Positions 30,794-45,900 of a stretch of 64,000 nt of DNA are shown here, piece by piece. The stretch covers positions 3,906,001 through 3,970,000 of the forward strand of contig CM082584.2 of NCBI GenBank assembly GCA_040954595.2. Reading direction: 5' to 3'. Source of the DNA: Balanoglossus misakiensis. Lineage: Eukaryota; Hemichordata. The notes below the pieces were generated by a model. It did not search any database. It had not been told where the DNA came from and worked only from the letters and a program-made list of their open reading frames with translations. Both the position numbers and the translations under genes were made by a program. Positions within the stretch are counted from its first letter, which is position 1. Every line of letters starts with the position of its first letter.

Positions 30794-30991
30794 ACAATGA
30801 GTGAGCAGTTACCTGGTACGAGCAGAACTGGGTGTTTTCCAAGGACAAGAATCCACCAACCAGGCAACAACACTGATGTGACGACTTTATCAGAGACATC
30901 AGACAATAATGTTTTACCAGATATGTCTGAAACGGATATTGAAAACAGAAGTCAACGTCAAACTTTTAACAATGATGAGGAAGGCTCTCAG
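30794..30991 (+). CDS. MSH5: MSH5 copy B first coding exon
   Basis: ATG at 30797 starts 65 codons (MSEQLPGTS ... DEEGSQ) ending at the donor CAG|GTACTG. A TTTAG acceptor at 30789-30793 stands just before ACAATG, so a further non-coding exon may exist upstream. The N-terminal stretch is polar and unconserved, as in other MSH5 proteins. Confidence 0.75.
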
Positions 30992-33900
30992 GTACTGTAT
31001 TTATATTTATATTGTCCTTCTTCAAACTCAGTGGTCTAGCTGCATAGTAAGTGTGTAGTTATCCAAGCACATGGGTGATGCAATTTAAGTTCATTATCAG
31101 CCTGCATCGAAATAAATTTTAAAAAAAATATTTACATGGGCTTTAGTCCACGTAGATTAGGTAATTCGATAATGGATTGAGTAGGTGAGTTTAGTCAATT
31201 CTGGTAACTGATTTGGTAATGTTTTTTACTCTGAAAATAACTGTGTCCCTCCAGAAACTGTGTACTGTTAAGTATATGACGTCAACACCATTTGGTAGTT
31301 TGTACTACTGTAGAAAATAGGGACTGTGGCCATGCCTGTTTTGGATCATTCGGTCCATTTCTGTTGAGATTACAGATTCATTATATGCAACTGTTGAGGG
31401 CGCTGTTTTCATCAGTATTTCTTGTGCTCCCTCAATCTGATTAAAATCAGATGTAGGGAACGGCGACTTGGTTTTTTTATGCGACAACATAAAAAAACCA
31501 AGTCGCCGTTCCCTACATCTGATTTTAATCAGATTGGTGCTCCCTGTTTAGATACTAGTCAAAGTACCTGGACCAAAGCTCCTATCTGAAACCTTAGTTT
31601 CGGGGAGGAACCAACATCTAGGTACAAGACTTGCAACCTCTTGGCCCCTTTGAATGCAGATTAACAAACAATGAAATCTGCCGCATGGACTATCCCCTTC
31701 CATAAACGGGTGGGGCATTTATGAATTCTGGGCTTGATCATGAAGGTGACTAAAGGGGTCAAAATGAAGCAATTGCCTCATCAAATCGGGCTTATAATTC
31801 CTTGGCAAACCCCTCCCCCCCCCCCCACATTTGTCCTGAATCGCCCGAAGTGGGCTCCCTTGGGGATTAGATATTACATCAACTGCTGCATCAGGGGTCC
31901 AGTGTTCTCCCCAGGAATTTCTGACAGAGTATTGGCTAATTTACATAACAATATTGATAATTGTTATATTAAAGAGTTTCTATTGTTTTCCAAAAATTAC
32001 AGAGTGTTGGCCGTGCTCTGAAATTGCTCTGGGGAGAACACTACAAGGGGGTCATATTGCATTGTCTGATTGCTAATGTCACCATACATTGTCAGAATTT
32101 AATCAAGCAAAACTATTATCTGTTAGTCTTGAAAATTTGTAATTTTGCATTTTCATAGATCATTATGAGTGTGATATGGGGTGCAGGCAAAGTTGGACTG
32201 GCTTATTATGACACTGAGACATGTCATATTCATCTGATGATGGACATTGCAGAATCTGATGATTTTCCAATGACTAGAAGTGGTAAGATTCCTTCATTAC
32301 ATTCATTTCGTATGTTTTCAGAAATTTTTTTTTGCGTACCTACTGCAGTTTCTTGTTCAAATTCCGGAAACACGATGAAATGCCCAGCATTTAGCTTATC
32401 AACATAACATATATATGAGTATAGTCAGCATTGTTTTTGTGCAAAATTTGAATTCAAGTCAATAATAACAATGGACTTTATACACATACAGGCTATATTG
32501 ATGACAAGCGGGGTACCGAGTATATTAGCATGCTATTTGGACTAGAACAAGAAATTGCATTTGGTTCACAGAACAAAAATACTGAAAATAAAGCCGCAAA
32601 AGTTACAACTATAAATGTTCCTTAAATATTCTGTGGAAATGTGCTGTTAGGAAGGGAGGGGCCATTCAGGTTTGTTTTTGATTTGTTTGTTGTTGTTGTT
32701 GTTGTAGTTTTTTGGGGGGAAAGGAAAACTCTTTATATGTCTCACTGAGAATAAGTGACAGAAGAAGCACCCACTACTCTAAAATATAATGGGACTCCCA
32801 CCCCCCTGAAACTATAAAAATAATAGTGACACCTCCAGGTGGAATTTTCTACATTGCCAAGTTTAATAAAAAATTGTGTTGACAATATTATCTGCAGAAA
32901 AGTTAAAAAAAGCTTGTAAAGGGTGAAGTCTTACTACTATAATATATTAGTTGTTTGTATTTGCCATTTTGTTGGATTGCTGTTCCTTCAATACTCCCTC
33001 CTCCCCAGCAATTTTTGATACTGCAGTTTTCAAAATTATTTATTCCGAAATTAGTTCGGAATGTGTTCCAACTTTTATGGTGACAGGTCATTCTCTACAG
33101 GAGCACCACGGTTGGAATAAGCTTATTATTATTATCATTATTATTAACTAATTTACTCCCACCATGATGATAGCATTTGATTCTGTGGCCAGAGAGCATT
33201 ATGGGATAAATGTCCTTAATGTATTTGAAAAGGAAATGTCAGATTATTGTATGACAGAAATTTAAACTTCAAATCTGAAACTGCCATCCACTTTCCTCTG
33301 ACAGACCAACTATAACAATATGATTGTCACAATATGTTTATGGCATGTAGCATTTGATCTTGTCTTTCTAATAATAATAATAATATTTAATTCTTAAAAA
33401 AACGCTTTCCATGTCAAAAGACATCCCAAAGCGCTGTACAAAGACAAGTAAAATACTAAAAATGTATAATAAAATAGACAATGGTTAAAAATTGGGATAA
33501 AAAGTCAATCCCTGAATAAAAACGTTTTAAGGTTTGATTTAAAAACATTGTCTGTCAACCATAAAGGAGACATCCTTTGATTCTTAAAGGGGCAATTTTC
33601 AATCCCTGACTCTTTTTGATATTGATTGATATTGTACCAGGTTTATGTAGTGCAAAGCTGTTGATTTCCATTGAAATCTTTATCAATCTGTTTGCTTTTA
33701 GATCAAGCTGACAAAGAAGGTTCCCCTTTAAAATGAGTCTTCAGAAATAACAATTTCAGAGATTTCTAACATAGAATTGTTTTTTTTCCAGTTTCAAAGC
33801 AAATCATCCCAACATGTGTTATTACAAGCAGCAAACAAGATGAAAGAATGTTACATTGTTTGTCTGAAGAAGGTATGTACAAATCTTGATATTAATTGTT

Positions 33901-36900
33901 TGTTACAACTTTTAACTTTATGCTGAATATGTCCATAGTGGTTGAATTTGCCCTCTAGGGCTTCATAAACTACAATGTACTAGTAAATGCATTCTGATTA
34001 AAAGGGAAAAATCACCAAGGTGCTTTTTCACATTATATGGCAGGGACCTCACACCAGGCTGTACATATGAACAATTCATAGTCATATATGATGCTTAAAT
34101 TGTGGTGATCAAAACACTTTACTTGTGATGTTTGTGCTCTCATCTCATGTCTGCCCTTTTATTGATAACATTTAATTTAATTTTACAGTGACTGCTCTTC
34201 AAGAATCAACTAGTAACTCTGTCGATCTACAAATCTTGCCAAACATTGATTTCTGTGAGTACAATGATTAGAACCCCTAATTTACCTATAATATTTTAAA
34301 TATAAGCAGTGTTGAAGGTATACAGTCACATATTTATTTTGAGTTGCAGCTCATAGGGCCTTAAAGGTATACAGTCACCTTAAATTTACATACGTCCATA
34401 GATGGCCATATGTCAGAAATGGCGTATTTGAGCGTTCTAAAGAACATATGGTGGCGCTCTTTTCTCGCATGTGCCACCCACTGAAAATCTGTGATTGGCT
34501 AGATCTCAATTTGCCGTGGTAACTATAGCTAATTTTCCATAGGTGACCGTATATCTTTAATGTAAACTTTAAGAACTTCATGAAAAAAATTATACTTGAA
34601 AAGGGCTCCAAAACATGAATCATGGCAACAATAATTATCATTTATGTAGTGGAATAGTAAATATAATTGTTTTAAAATATTTTGGGTGTATGAAGTCATT
34701 CAGATATCTGTATGTGTTGTTGCATTACTGCAAACTTTAGAGGCCGAAAATAATTGCAAAGACGCATCCCCCATTGTTATGCATTTCTGTGAAATATTAA
34801 TGTCTCATTTTGTATTCATCAAAGCCTTGGAAGCTAGCAAGAGGAGAATCATGAATTTAAATCTATCTTGCGTCCCGGATCACTATACTGAAGATCAAAG
34901 ACTTATTTATATGTCTTCATTAGTGCCATTCGAACAAATCAACATGGTAAGATGGTTGGTGAAATAGTCATTGATAGATAAAGAGCATTGTTTTCCCCCT
35001 ACTTCAACAGGTGTTTTCATACACAGTATTTCTATTGAGCAAAATCCAACTAGGATCTAGTCATGACTAATAGAATCTCACACTCCCAAGGACCTGGGAT
35101 CGTATTTCTCACATGAGTTGGGGATTTTTTGTCCCACACGAACACAGCGGCTCGTGTGGGACAAAATATCCCCGACGAGTATGAGAAATATGATCCCAGG
35201 TCCTTGGTGTGTGAGATTATATTTCTCACACAGTCACAAATTAGCCGAATTCGTTAAAAAACATTGGATAAATGACTCTAGAACCGTCGTCTGGGCATGT
35301 TGTAGTCTCTGTCCCTGTAATACACATCGCGCCATTGGATAACATTTAGTGCGCGTTGGCAAGAGAACGCTTTGTCAACCAATCAGCGCTGACGTCATGT
35401 ACAGCTTTCGATTCAGTGAGAGTGTGGGATCGATTTTTTTCCGACTTTGATCCCACACTCCCAGCGTGCCAGGAGTGTGAGAATAAAATAATTCTTACTG
35501 GTGAATATATTTGGTCCATGTCCACCTTTACTTGAAGTCAGTGCCTTTATAAACGTCATCACCAAAGTCAAAGATAAACTTTGTATGATGACAATGTATT
35601 CACTCAAAGTGAAAGTTCAGAGGACCTATACTGAAATTGCAAAAGTATGGTAAAACATGCACAAATAGTTGTCCAACACGCAAACAAATTGATTGTACCG
35701 TAGATGTAACTTCATTTCATTATACACTGATTTCTAGTGTTCAAGACAGTAGATGTAAAATAATCATGTATACTGGTGGTAGTAAACAAAAGTTAGATGT
35801 CTGTAGGATCATACTTTTCCAGCATTAATGTAAGTCATGTGTTATCTAGCATTTTCACATGTATTCATGTTTCAGGTGCGTGCAGCCGGTGGTTTGCTGA
35901 AATATTTGGATAAGAACAGAATTGGAGTGGAACTTGAAGATCAAAGTGTCAGAGTTCCAGTAATTGGTCTTCAAGTATTCACTTTGTAAGTAGACTTTAG
36001 TGATTTTTTTGCTGCTGTTATTGAAACAAAACATGTAGTGTCTAAAAGGGGCAAAGTTGCTCTCTTTTGATCTTTTTATGCTCCCCTGTCATACTGGGGG
36101 GAGGGGGCAGGGGTTGGGGAGGGGGTATGTACATGTATATGGCTGGGAGGATATTCGTATTAGCCTGTCTGTATTATGTAAGCTTAGGGGAGATCCATTT
36201 GATTTCGGGGGGGGGGGGGGGATTTGGATTTAGTATAGTTTTCATGGTTTAGTATAATATAGTATGGTACAGTACTCTCGCATCTAATACACTATACTAC
36301 ACTAATCTGTAATAATATATATAAAAAAGGCATCTGACATTCTTACGATCCTTTATAAAAAAAAAACTGTTTATAATATACGCAGCAATATTTCCTAATG
36401 CTACTACATGGTCACAACCACTTACTTTCATTTGGAGCTAAAGAGCCTTCCCTTTGGCTGTTAATTTTGTGAAGTGCAGCTTTGTTTGATATGAAAAGCT
36501 GTCTGTATTGTTTGACTTCTTGAAACATGCTTAAATACTGGTCAACTGTTTAAAAAACTGTTACAAACTCCACTCTGCCTGTAGACAGACTAGATTAAAT
36601 GTTCAAAGAATGAGTGTTCGATCTATCAAGGTAGTATTAAAGCCCCTATAGCTGCCAACTTTTACATATTTTTCCCACAGTAAAAATCTCTAAAATACTT
36701 CAAATATATTCCATCCTCTAAAATCCTCACCTGTATAAAGCCATATTACTTGCATTTGCATCAGTTAGTCATCTCTTGGCGACACATACCACGATAGCTG
36801 CGTACTGTTTGTATGGAGGCTGATTAACAGGTGCGGCACCGTTTTATTACATAGCGTGTTCAAATTGCAACATGCAGTCACAGTCAGGCATCGATAAGAT

Positions 36901-39900
36901 GTTCATGTATACCTATCAGTAAGCTTATTTATAGATGAATCAATTTAAGTTGAAAAATAAAATCATGAAAATAATGCAAAAAAGTGGCAGCTCTAGAGGC
37001 ATTAAGGTGTGACATACAGCAAGGACTGCAGTAGACAAAGTATACATGGAGTATGTGTGTTGGTTCATCTGTTGAACATTCCAGTTGTAGGGAATAAAGT
37101 GTTTGATCTGGAGTAATTTCAAACACATGGCCATGACTTAATCATGTGTGTGTTTTGGTAGTTATGTTTCTATACTTCATGTCATTGTTGCAATGTTATT
37201 GTTGTTGTCTTTAATCTAGTGAGATAAAAAAAGTTATTGCGATTTTTCATGTTGAATCTTTCAGGAACAAGATGTTAATGGTTGACCACAATACTTACAA
37301 TGCCTTGCAGATCTTTCAGAAGGAACTTCATCCATCCATTTATAAATTTGGCAGCAGTGGTTCAAAGGAAGGTTTGAGTTTATATGGTAAGTTATTGTGT
37401 GCATGTATTATCATTTCATTCGTCAGTCAGTCTCATTATATTGAACACCTATTGCCTGGCCATGAGGGCCATAGCAGCCGTTTATTACCCCCAAGGGGCT
37501 GTGAGTTACCAGAATCACATGCTATTTCCCGAGGGCGTATATTTTTTTTCTGCTACATGTATTTCCCTAGGGATTCATTCTATTTCCATATCATGTAACG
37601 TTTTCTGGCGAATCACGTCACAGTATTAGCATGAGGTATATTATAAAATCCAATATGGTTGTCAAGGGGCAAATTCATGATCAATTTTCTATGTCTGGAG
37701 TGATTACTAAGATATGCCTTTGGGACCGTCTCAGATTGTCACATAAGCTCAACAAACGAAATAACTATGTTTCATGTCAATTCGTTTAGTGAACTTCACT
37801 TTCACACTTGTTTAGATGACTAAAAACTTCCTTTTATGTTTTTATTAAAGCAAAAACTAGTGGTGTACGAAAGAATCTACCTACCGGTATATCCTGCCTC
37901 TCACTTTGGATGTTCTCTGTTAATTATTCGATTTGATCAATTTAGTGCGATTTTCTAACAGTACATCATGTGATCAGAGGCAAATGTTACTCAAAATCTA
38001 TAGCCATTCTTCAACATTGTAGTTTATTTTGGGTATCAACACTTAATTTTTCACACTTTTGAACTTTTGTTTAAGGGGAAGGGGTTTGGATCCAAACGAA
38101 TACATTTTGTTTGTTGAGCTTAGGTGACTCAGACAACCTGAAATGGTCCCTTAGAGATCATTGGCCTTTGGATAAACATCGTGCAATATCATACATTTTT
38201 TGTGTCGTGTCTATTTTACTATCCAAAATATTGTAATGAAACAAAGACCACATAATTATAAACAAGATGGATGCCTCCAATGTCCATACGCCAATGAGAG
38301 CCATGTTTACAAAAGCCCCTGTCTGACCCTTTCCCTTTAGCGTAGCGCAGCCAGTGGTGGGAATGGGGCAGGGGACCTAGACTACACCACCACCAACACC
38401 AACGACAAACATTCTGTTTGCTTTCGTTGTGTCACTGTTTCATGACATTGTAATAGACTCGTTCAGTCGCAGGTGCACACATTATCCACACTCAGTAAAG
38501 AATATATGCATGGCGAACGGGAGGGGAGGGGGGGGGTGTATTATGGGCGTGTCCCTGCCCAATTCTCCCGTTATATGGACCTTCCACACATAGTGCCATG
38601 AAGCGTTTAGGGACTATGGACAGACTGTCCAAAATGTAGAACACGTCCTGCACGCGTGTGACCAACAGATCGTATTGTCTGTGACCTACTTTACACTATT
38701 AAATGTATACTTTGAACCTTGTTGCACAAAACGTGTTACGCATGCGCTGACTGCATTACCAAGGCTGTAGCGAATACTTCTCCGGATCTGGTACCTGATT
38801 GAACAAGGCATCATTTGGCAACTAAGGTAAGGTTTCCTAAGTTGTTCATACGTCGATTATTTTGGATGATGGTAGGAAACAATGATAATATCTTTGTGGT
38901 CCGTACAACCTTGAAAATCCCCTCTTTAAGACGAAAGATCTCTACAATACGTTCCGACTGAAACAAAATTTAACAAAAACACTTCCTGGTTCAGTAAACT
39001 TACAACCCAACAGTCTAAATGGTTGTATTGTCTTTACAAGGTGAATAGCATTCCACCAAATACGGACTATCACAAAACGTATCTCGACAATTTGATCAGC
39101 GACATATTATTGTGCAATCAATTTGAAATAATCATATCAAATCAAGAGTAAATACAATTATTTTTTCCGTCCTCGGGAGTGTAGATTTTTGAGGTGTTAT
39201 ACATGAAAACAGTGTACATGGATATAGGTTATCCCTGCCTAGCATTTTGACCACACAACTTTGACCACAAACATTTCACAATTCGCCCAAATCACGATAT
39301 GTCATGAAATATGAAAGTGAAAGGACAGTATGTTTACTATACAACTTTTATTTTTTGACTGGACACTTTTTTAAAGAGATGTGAATCTTGCATGGATAAA
39401 GTGTTGTGCATGCATTTTTTGTCAACCGTTTATCAACATACCTGTCACAAGTTCCAGAAAGAATCGACTCCCTTTAGCCTTAATACCAACGGAAACATTT
39501 GTACACATTCCATAAAACTGACTTTACAGTAAAGAAAACGATTGTGAAATGGCTAAAGTAGTAATGCTTATGATCCGTAGTCTTTTGACCACAAGAATAA
39601 TAAAAATAATTTGTGTACCTCAAAGCTAAAATCCTGTCCTGCACTAATTTTATGCACTTGTTGTTGATTTTTGTGCATTCCTTGATCACCTGAAAAGTCT
39701 AAAATTTCACCTCAATGTTTTCGTTCAATAGATCGTAAACCCTAAGACAAGATGGCCACCGCAAACCCCGGGAAATCGTTTTCACAGCAGTTAATGACCG
39801 ACATCGATGAGAAGATCTTGATTTGTCCAATCTGTCAAGATCGGATGACTAGACCCAAAATTCTACAGTGCGTGCACACCTTCTGTGAGAAATGTCTCCA

Positions 39901-42900
39901 AAAATGGGTCAGACAGAGAGGAGGTACCCTCGAATGTCCGACGTGTCGCTTTGTCACTCCGCTTCCCGAAAAGGGGGTCGAAGGTCTCGGTAATAACCTA
40001 TTCATCAACGATATTATCGACATCTTTGACAAGCTGCAACCAACTGCTCCAGATTCGGTGACCTGTGACCTCTGTGACAAAAATGCCGACAACTGGTGTA
40101 AAGAATGTGCTCAGTTCTTATGTGATGGATGTCGCCTTATTCATCTGAAAACAAGAACCATACAACATCACAGAATTTATACGATGGAAGAGTATAACAA
40201 CATGGCCGAGTCTGGTCGGGATCACCTGATTCGTCCACGATTCTGTGCAGTTCATCAGGACAGCCAGCTGGAACTCTTCTGCGACCACTGTCAGAAAACA
40301 GTTTGCGTGAAGTGCGCAATAATCGGTCATAAAGGCGCTGCGCACAACTTGGAATCGCTAGAAGACGCGTCGAAGAAATACACTCCCGAGATGCAAATCC
40401 TGGTCGACAAGTTAGCAACCAAAGTGTCTTCACTCCGCGAAACTCAACAAGAGACAGATAGATTCATCCGAGAATACAACAAAGAGAAGAACAAGGTGCA
40501 ACAGCAGATCAGACAGAAAGCATCTGATGTCATCAAACGAGTTCACAAAGAAGAACAGCGATTGCTGGATGAAGTGACGGCAATTGATGGAAAGATCATG
40601 AAGGAAGTGCAGGCAAAGGTCGAAAAACTGGAGTTTGATCTCGGCTGTGCCGAAAACATGAATGTCTACTCGCGAAGTCTGCTGCAACACGGCAATGCAG
40701 CTGATATACTTTCCCAGAAGAAAGAACTGATGCAGAGATTGAATGAAATCATAAATGACCGTTCAACAGACCGATACGTCCCCCCACAAAACAGCCATCT
40801 TGTTTTTCAAGAGAACAGCCAGTGCATGCAACTTTCTCTTGGAGAAGTAATCGACCAATCAGAAGTGACACATGCTGCACGTGTCAGCCAATCAGTTGAT
40901 CGACAGATACTACAACAGCAACCTGAGGCAACGACTGAGAAATCTGTGATTAAAAGAGAAATGACCGACCAATCCGGGGTGTCAAGTATGTCACGTGTCA
41001 GCCAACCAACTGTCGAGAGGAAACAACAAAGACCTAAGACTCTGGCCCAGAAGACTTCTGCTCCTGGAGTTGTTACTGGTAATATGCCAACGGGAACTAT
41101 GAACGTCAGTGATGGATATTGGATTATTATTACATACACGTTTGCAGATGGAATACAAGGAGTAAGTAGTACAATGAAAACGGTTTGAGCTGCACAGAAG
41201 GAATGTACTGACTATCGATTTGTTTATCAACATAGTCAAAAGAAAACACGCTTTTCGCATTCAAGGTTAGACTTGCTCCAAGTCTATAGGCTTAAATTTC
41301 AGCAAAATTTGTTCCGATTTAATATAGCGTGTGTGGAGTGAACGCATTAAGTTGTGGCATCGCGATTGTGATGAACAGTAACCGAAACTCAGTACCGGAA
41401 TTCAACCAAGGCAAACAAACGTATGAAGGGTAATGAGTAAAATTAAGAAACGGGGAACACCTGAATGAGTTAAGCGAATAGTGGGCTAGTCTAATTCAAG
41501 GTGAAGATGAAAATCCGTGACTAGACCACAATGCATGCTTTAGTGATAAGAATGTATCACCCTAAACAATCAGTTATGAACTGTAACAATGACAAAAATC
41601 ACTGGTCTGTACATTTCTTCTGTGCATCTCAAACACCCTTTTTACCGTTGTCGTTGTATATGTTTGAAGTAATGGTTTGGCTAAATGCGTTGCATGCAGT
41701 CCCGGCTTCTCTGTTTAAGTAAATTTTGAACTGTTCCTGGCTTGTCAATATCAATGTCAATATGGGGTATGATATAGAGGGCTGAAAAGTGGTCATGTTT
41801 AGTTCCTAAGTCTCGCTGTTTCATTCACGCACACACGAACACTTATCGGCTATTATATCGACTTAGTTCACTTCTTCGCAAATAACATTATTTATTTTTT
41901 TTGTCAAACTTGGTATGCTAACAACAGAGATTCGTGTGTCAATACAAATTATTCACGCTACATGAATAAGTGTATCGGAAATGTTTCCTTAATGTCATCA
42001 TAAACCTGAAAGTTTTGACAGAAAAAGACAGCCAGCCCATCTTGACTTGATGGCCGAAATCGCACAGAAAACGCTACAATCCATGTGTGGCTACACTTCA
42101 TTGTTAGTGATGTTTTCGACTGTCACGTGCACATTTTGATGATCAAAATGAAAGGAAACAGTCACCTCCCAAAATTGAACCTTCATGATTTCACCTTTTG
42201 TGGAAGGAATCAGATCATAATTGATATGAATATTTATTCTCCACAGAATCCTATATTTATTTTTAAAAGTTCAGTTAAACACGCATCAAACATGAATGAT
42301 AACGCAACGATTGGTGGGGAACTTACCAAAGCCACACGTCTTTCTCACTTTTCAAAATGTGAAATGTTGACGAGCGCGAGTTGTTAAAAATCTGCCGAAG
42401 CGCCCTCAACGGCTGTACGTAAAAGTGTGTGTCTGCCAAGAGAGTAACAAACTCCGTGATCAAGGAAACATGGGTTTATATCTTTCAAATTATTCCCTCA
42501 GTAAATTTTCCGTCAGATTCCAGTGTGGTAAACAATTATTTATATTTATTACACCTGATATGACATAAATCAGGACAACGTCATACAATGCTTCACAAGA
42601 CTTGAATTATTATTTTAATTTTATTATTTTGTTTATTTTATCAACTCAAAAATAACTAAATACATATAAATTTGTAAATAGTTTTTTTTATAATCAGCCA
42701 AATTTTATTGTTATATGACTAATACATCATATGTCATTGTTACTATTATTACTATTTATTTTTCATTTCCAAACCCTACATCTAATCAAGTACTTGTGTG
42801 TTTTAGAATGATGTTTATTGCTTTGAATCCTTTGTCAGAAATATTTTGATTTCGTCATATAATTTTGGTAAAATCTGACACCATACTCTACAAATTTAAA

Positions 42901-45900
42901 GAGTAAGTACCAAAACTCCCAAGTCACATGATTTGATGCTGCTTGTGTTGCAGCCTGAACATCCAAACCCTGGACAGCCATACAGTGGTGGTGAATTCAT
43001 AGGAACCTTAGGGGAAGATGACGAGGGTCGTGAAGTGCTGCGACTGTTGAGGATTGCATTTGATCGCCGACTGACTTTCACCATCGATGGGAAATCAAAC
43101 AAAGTAGACTGGAATGGCATAACACATAAGCTGTAAGTTTGATTTCCATTATTGCTATTTCATCACACTGACACCCATTTAATATCAATTAACCAACAAT
43201 ACGTTACTTTTTTTGCGATGTGTATCAGAAATTTAAAGGGGTCTTCAATCATGTCAGCTCTTGTTTCCCTGTGTGGTTTTAATGGCGAACTGGGAGAAAA
43301 AAACATACATTGTAGGTCATTGGAATAGTTATCAAAATTAAAACAACACCGTTCCGGTGCCAGGAAAAGAGACACGTAACGTGAAATACATTTCGAGATC
43401 TCTATATGGAATGATTTTATGGAAATGCATAGGAATCAAGCCCTGAAGGTCTAGGTCTCTGCTAGTGACAAAAGTGTACATACATAGATTATAGTAAAAA
43501 AAACTAAAATCAAAGTATTTTGATCAGTTAGCCAACAAATCAATAGTACCACAAGTCAAAATAGCAACGGCAAAGAACAGACATGTATTGAAGCTCATTG
43601 AACATGTTTGAGCTCACCCGCTGATGGTGATAGTATCTGTGCAGGTAACCATCTTACTTAATTTACACATCTTTTGGTTTCATTGAACTACGCCTCTCGC
43701 ACCTGAGTGTGTTCCTTGTAATGGGTACTAATGACGTCAATATTTAAGTTATCAATTCTTTCAAAATTTTTAGGGAATTGAAAATCAAAATCTACATATA
43801 GACACATTCTTATGTGACTCTCACTCAGACTTGCGCACGTACCTATAAAATTGTTGTAATGTTGATGAAGGGGATATCGACATGTTTTATTACAAACACA
43901 TCCATTCGCAAGTAATTGTGTGACTGTTACAACGTTACACGCCATTGAAACTAGTAGTATTAGTCGGGTGTGCGATGTCGTTTTAAAATACACAGCTATA
44001 AGCATGTGTAATTCGAATGATCAACCTGCACTCCATTGATTGACACCTAATGGCCATTCCGGTTCCCCAAAATGGCTACAAATATTGCAGTGGCATAATT
44101 TATTCCAGTAAACGTTTATAAATCCAAGTTGCGTCCAACCCATCCCTCATTGAATATCTTCGATTCTGCATCTGTCCATCGCAATAAATTGATGCAGATA
44201 GAGAACATTAACGTTTCACACGTGACAATTAAGGCTTAACCAAATACCAATTGCTTCTAGTAAAACCTAAATGTACAGTTTTGAACGAAACCATGCAGCT
44301 TTCGTTCATAGCACACTTTCAACTCATATCGAAGCCGTGGAAATCATACTAGTATATTCTTCTAAAATTGTTATACTTCATACTGGAACACAATTTTGAA
44401 ATCCCTATAGCTACTATTATATAACTGTCATACGCATGTTAACATGTGTTATGTATACTATTCCACGTTCAACGGGATCATACAAAATAAACAGAATATG
44501 CCACTGTTGGACCAAATAAACGACAGAATTCAGATGTAACAGCTCTTGCACGTTATATCTGGTGATAGTCAGGAAATTGCGATGTTGTGCAAATTATTTG
44601 AACTCATAAGATATTTAGCAGCTTCATTTGCTCAAATCTTACATTTATGACACTCATACTGCACATTATTTGAAAGTTTTCAAACGGCATTGTTCTATTT
44701 CCAAATGGGCCGCTGCAAGGGAAAAGGGCCCTTATGCAAGTGTATGTCATTTTTAGTAATTTGCATTTGAATAGGTGACAAAAACAGTGAATTTTATTTG
44801 TGGGCTGAGGTCAAAGGTCATATGTCACATTCAATGGGCCACAAATGCCATTTCCAGGTGTAAGATCATAGTGAGCGGCACACATATGAAAAGAGGAGCA
44901 CAGGTACTATCAAAAAATGACAAAAAATAAAAATCGAAAAATCCATGCATAAGGGCCCTTTTCCCTTGCGGCGGCCCAAATGATAAACATATATAAGTCC
45001 TGAGTCTGGGTTAATAGTTAATGTTGTCGCATTGATGCCATCTGTAGAATGTGATTTCTTTTCTTTTATATCCTGTTGCTATAGGCAACGGTGAGATCTG
45101 ATTTTTAAGCGGAGTGTTTTTTCTATCACGTCCCTTTTTACGTTCAACATAACACTGAGAAGAGCACCATTTATATTTGTTACAAAAACTTTGCTGTAGT
45201 GTATATTTGACATTTCCATTTAATGTCATAATCTCTAATTGTTAGTCGTTGTTGAGAGTTACCAACTACAGATTTGTTTATTTATCCAGGTACTTTTACG
45301 ATGATGCTGTCTGGCGATCTTATTATGCAGTAATGAAGAAAGAATTGGCTGCAAAAGGAGTGGTGTAAATGTCAAGACGCCCTCACAACGTGGTTGTAGC
45401 CACCACATGGAATGCATAATGAGAATGACCTCAAGTGAATGTCAAGTACTCCGTGACGAATAGTCATTCTCTCTCAAATTATTTGGAGTTTTAGAAATAT
45501 TTTATTGTATTATACAGAATAAGATTTGGTAAAGGAAAGCTAGTGAAGAATAGGATTTTGTCAAGAAAAATGTAGAAGATAAGGATTACTCTGTGTGTAG
45601 TCACGGTATATTTCAAGTACAGAATTATCGCTGATCTGGTTCAGTTCATTTGGGATAATTGCATAGTAATAAACTCTATAAAACTCTCATCACAGTACAT
45701 GTAGCCTACACACTCGACATTTGGTCAGAAATATCACATTATCCCCAAGTACAACGAATACTAATTGTTTTTTACCATAAAAGAAGTTCATTTTTCTTAT
45801 ACTTAGCACTCAAATCTAATTCTTGCATATATCCAAGTTATTTTACACAGTGAATGGGGTTTTAACACATTACTACACCGAATATAGATTTGAAAGCCAT

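Noticed and set aside
32483-32560. Possible extra MSH5 exon (ACATACAG followed by an open stretch)
   Set aside because: Exons 32159-32282 and 33792-33872 already join in phase and match the spacing of the family; adding this one would insert unrelated residues.
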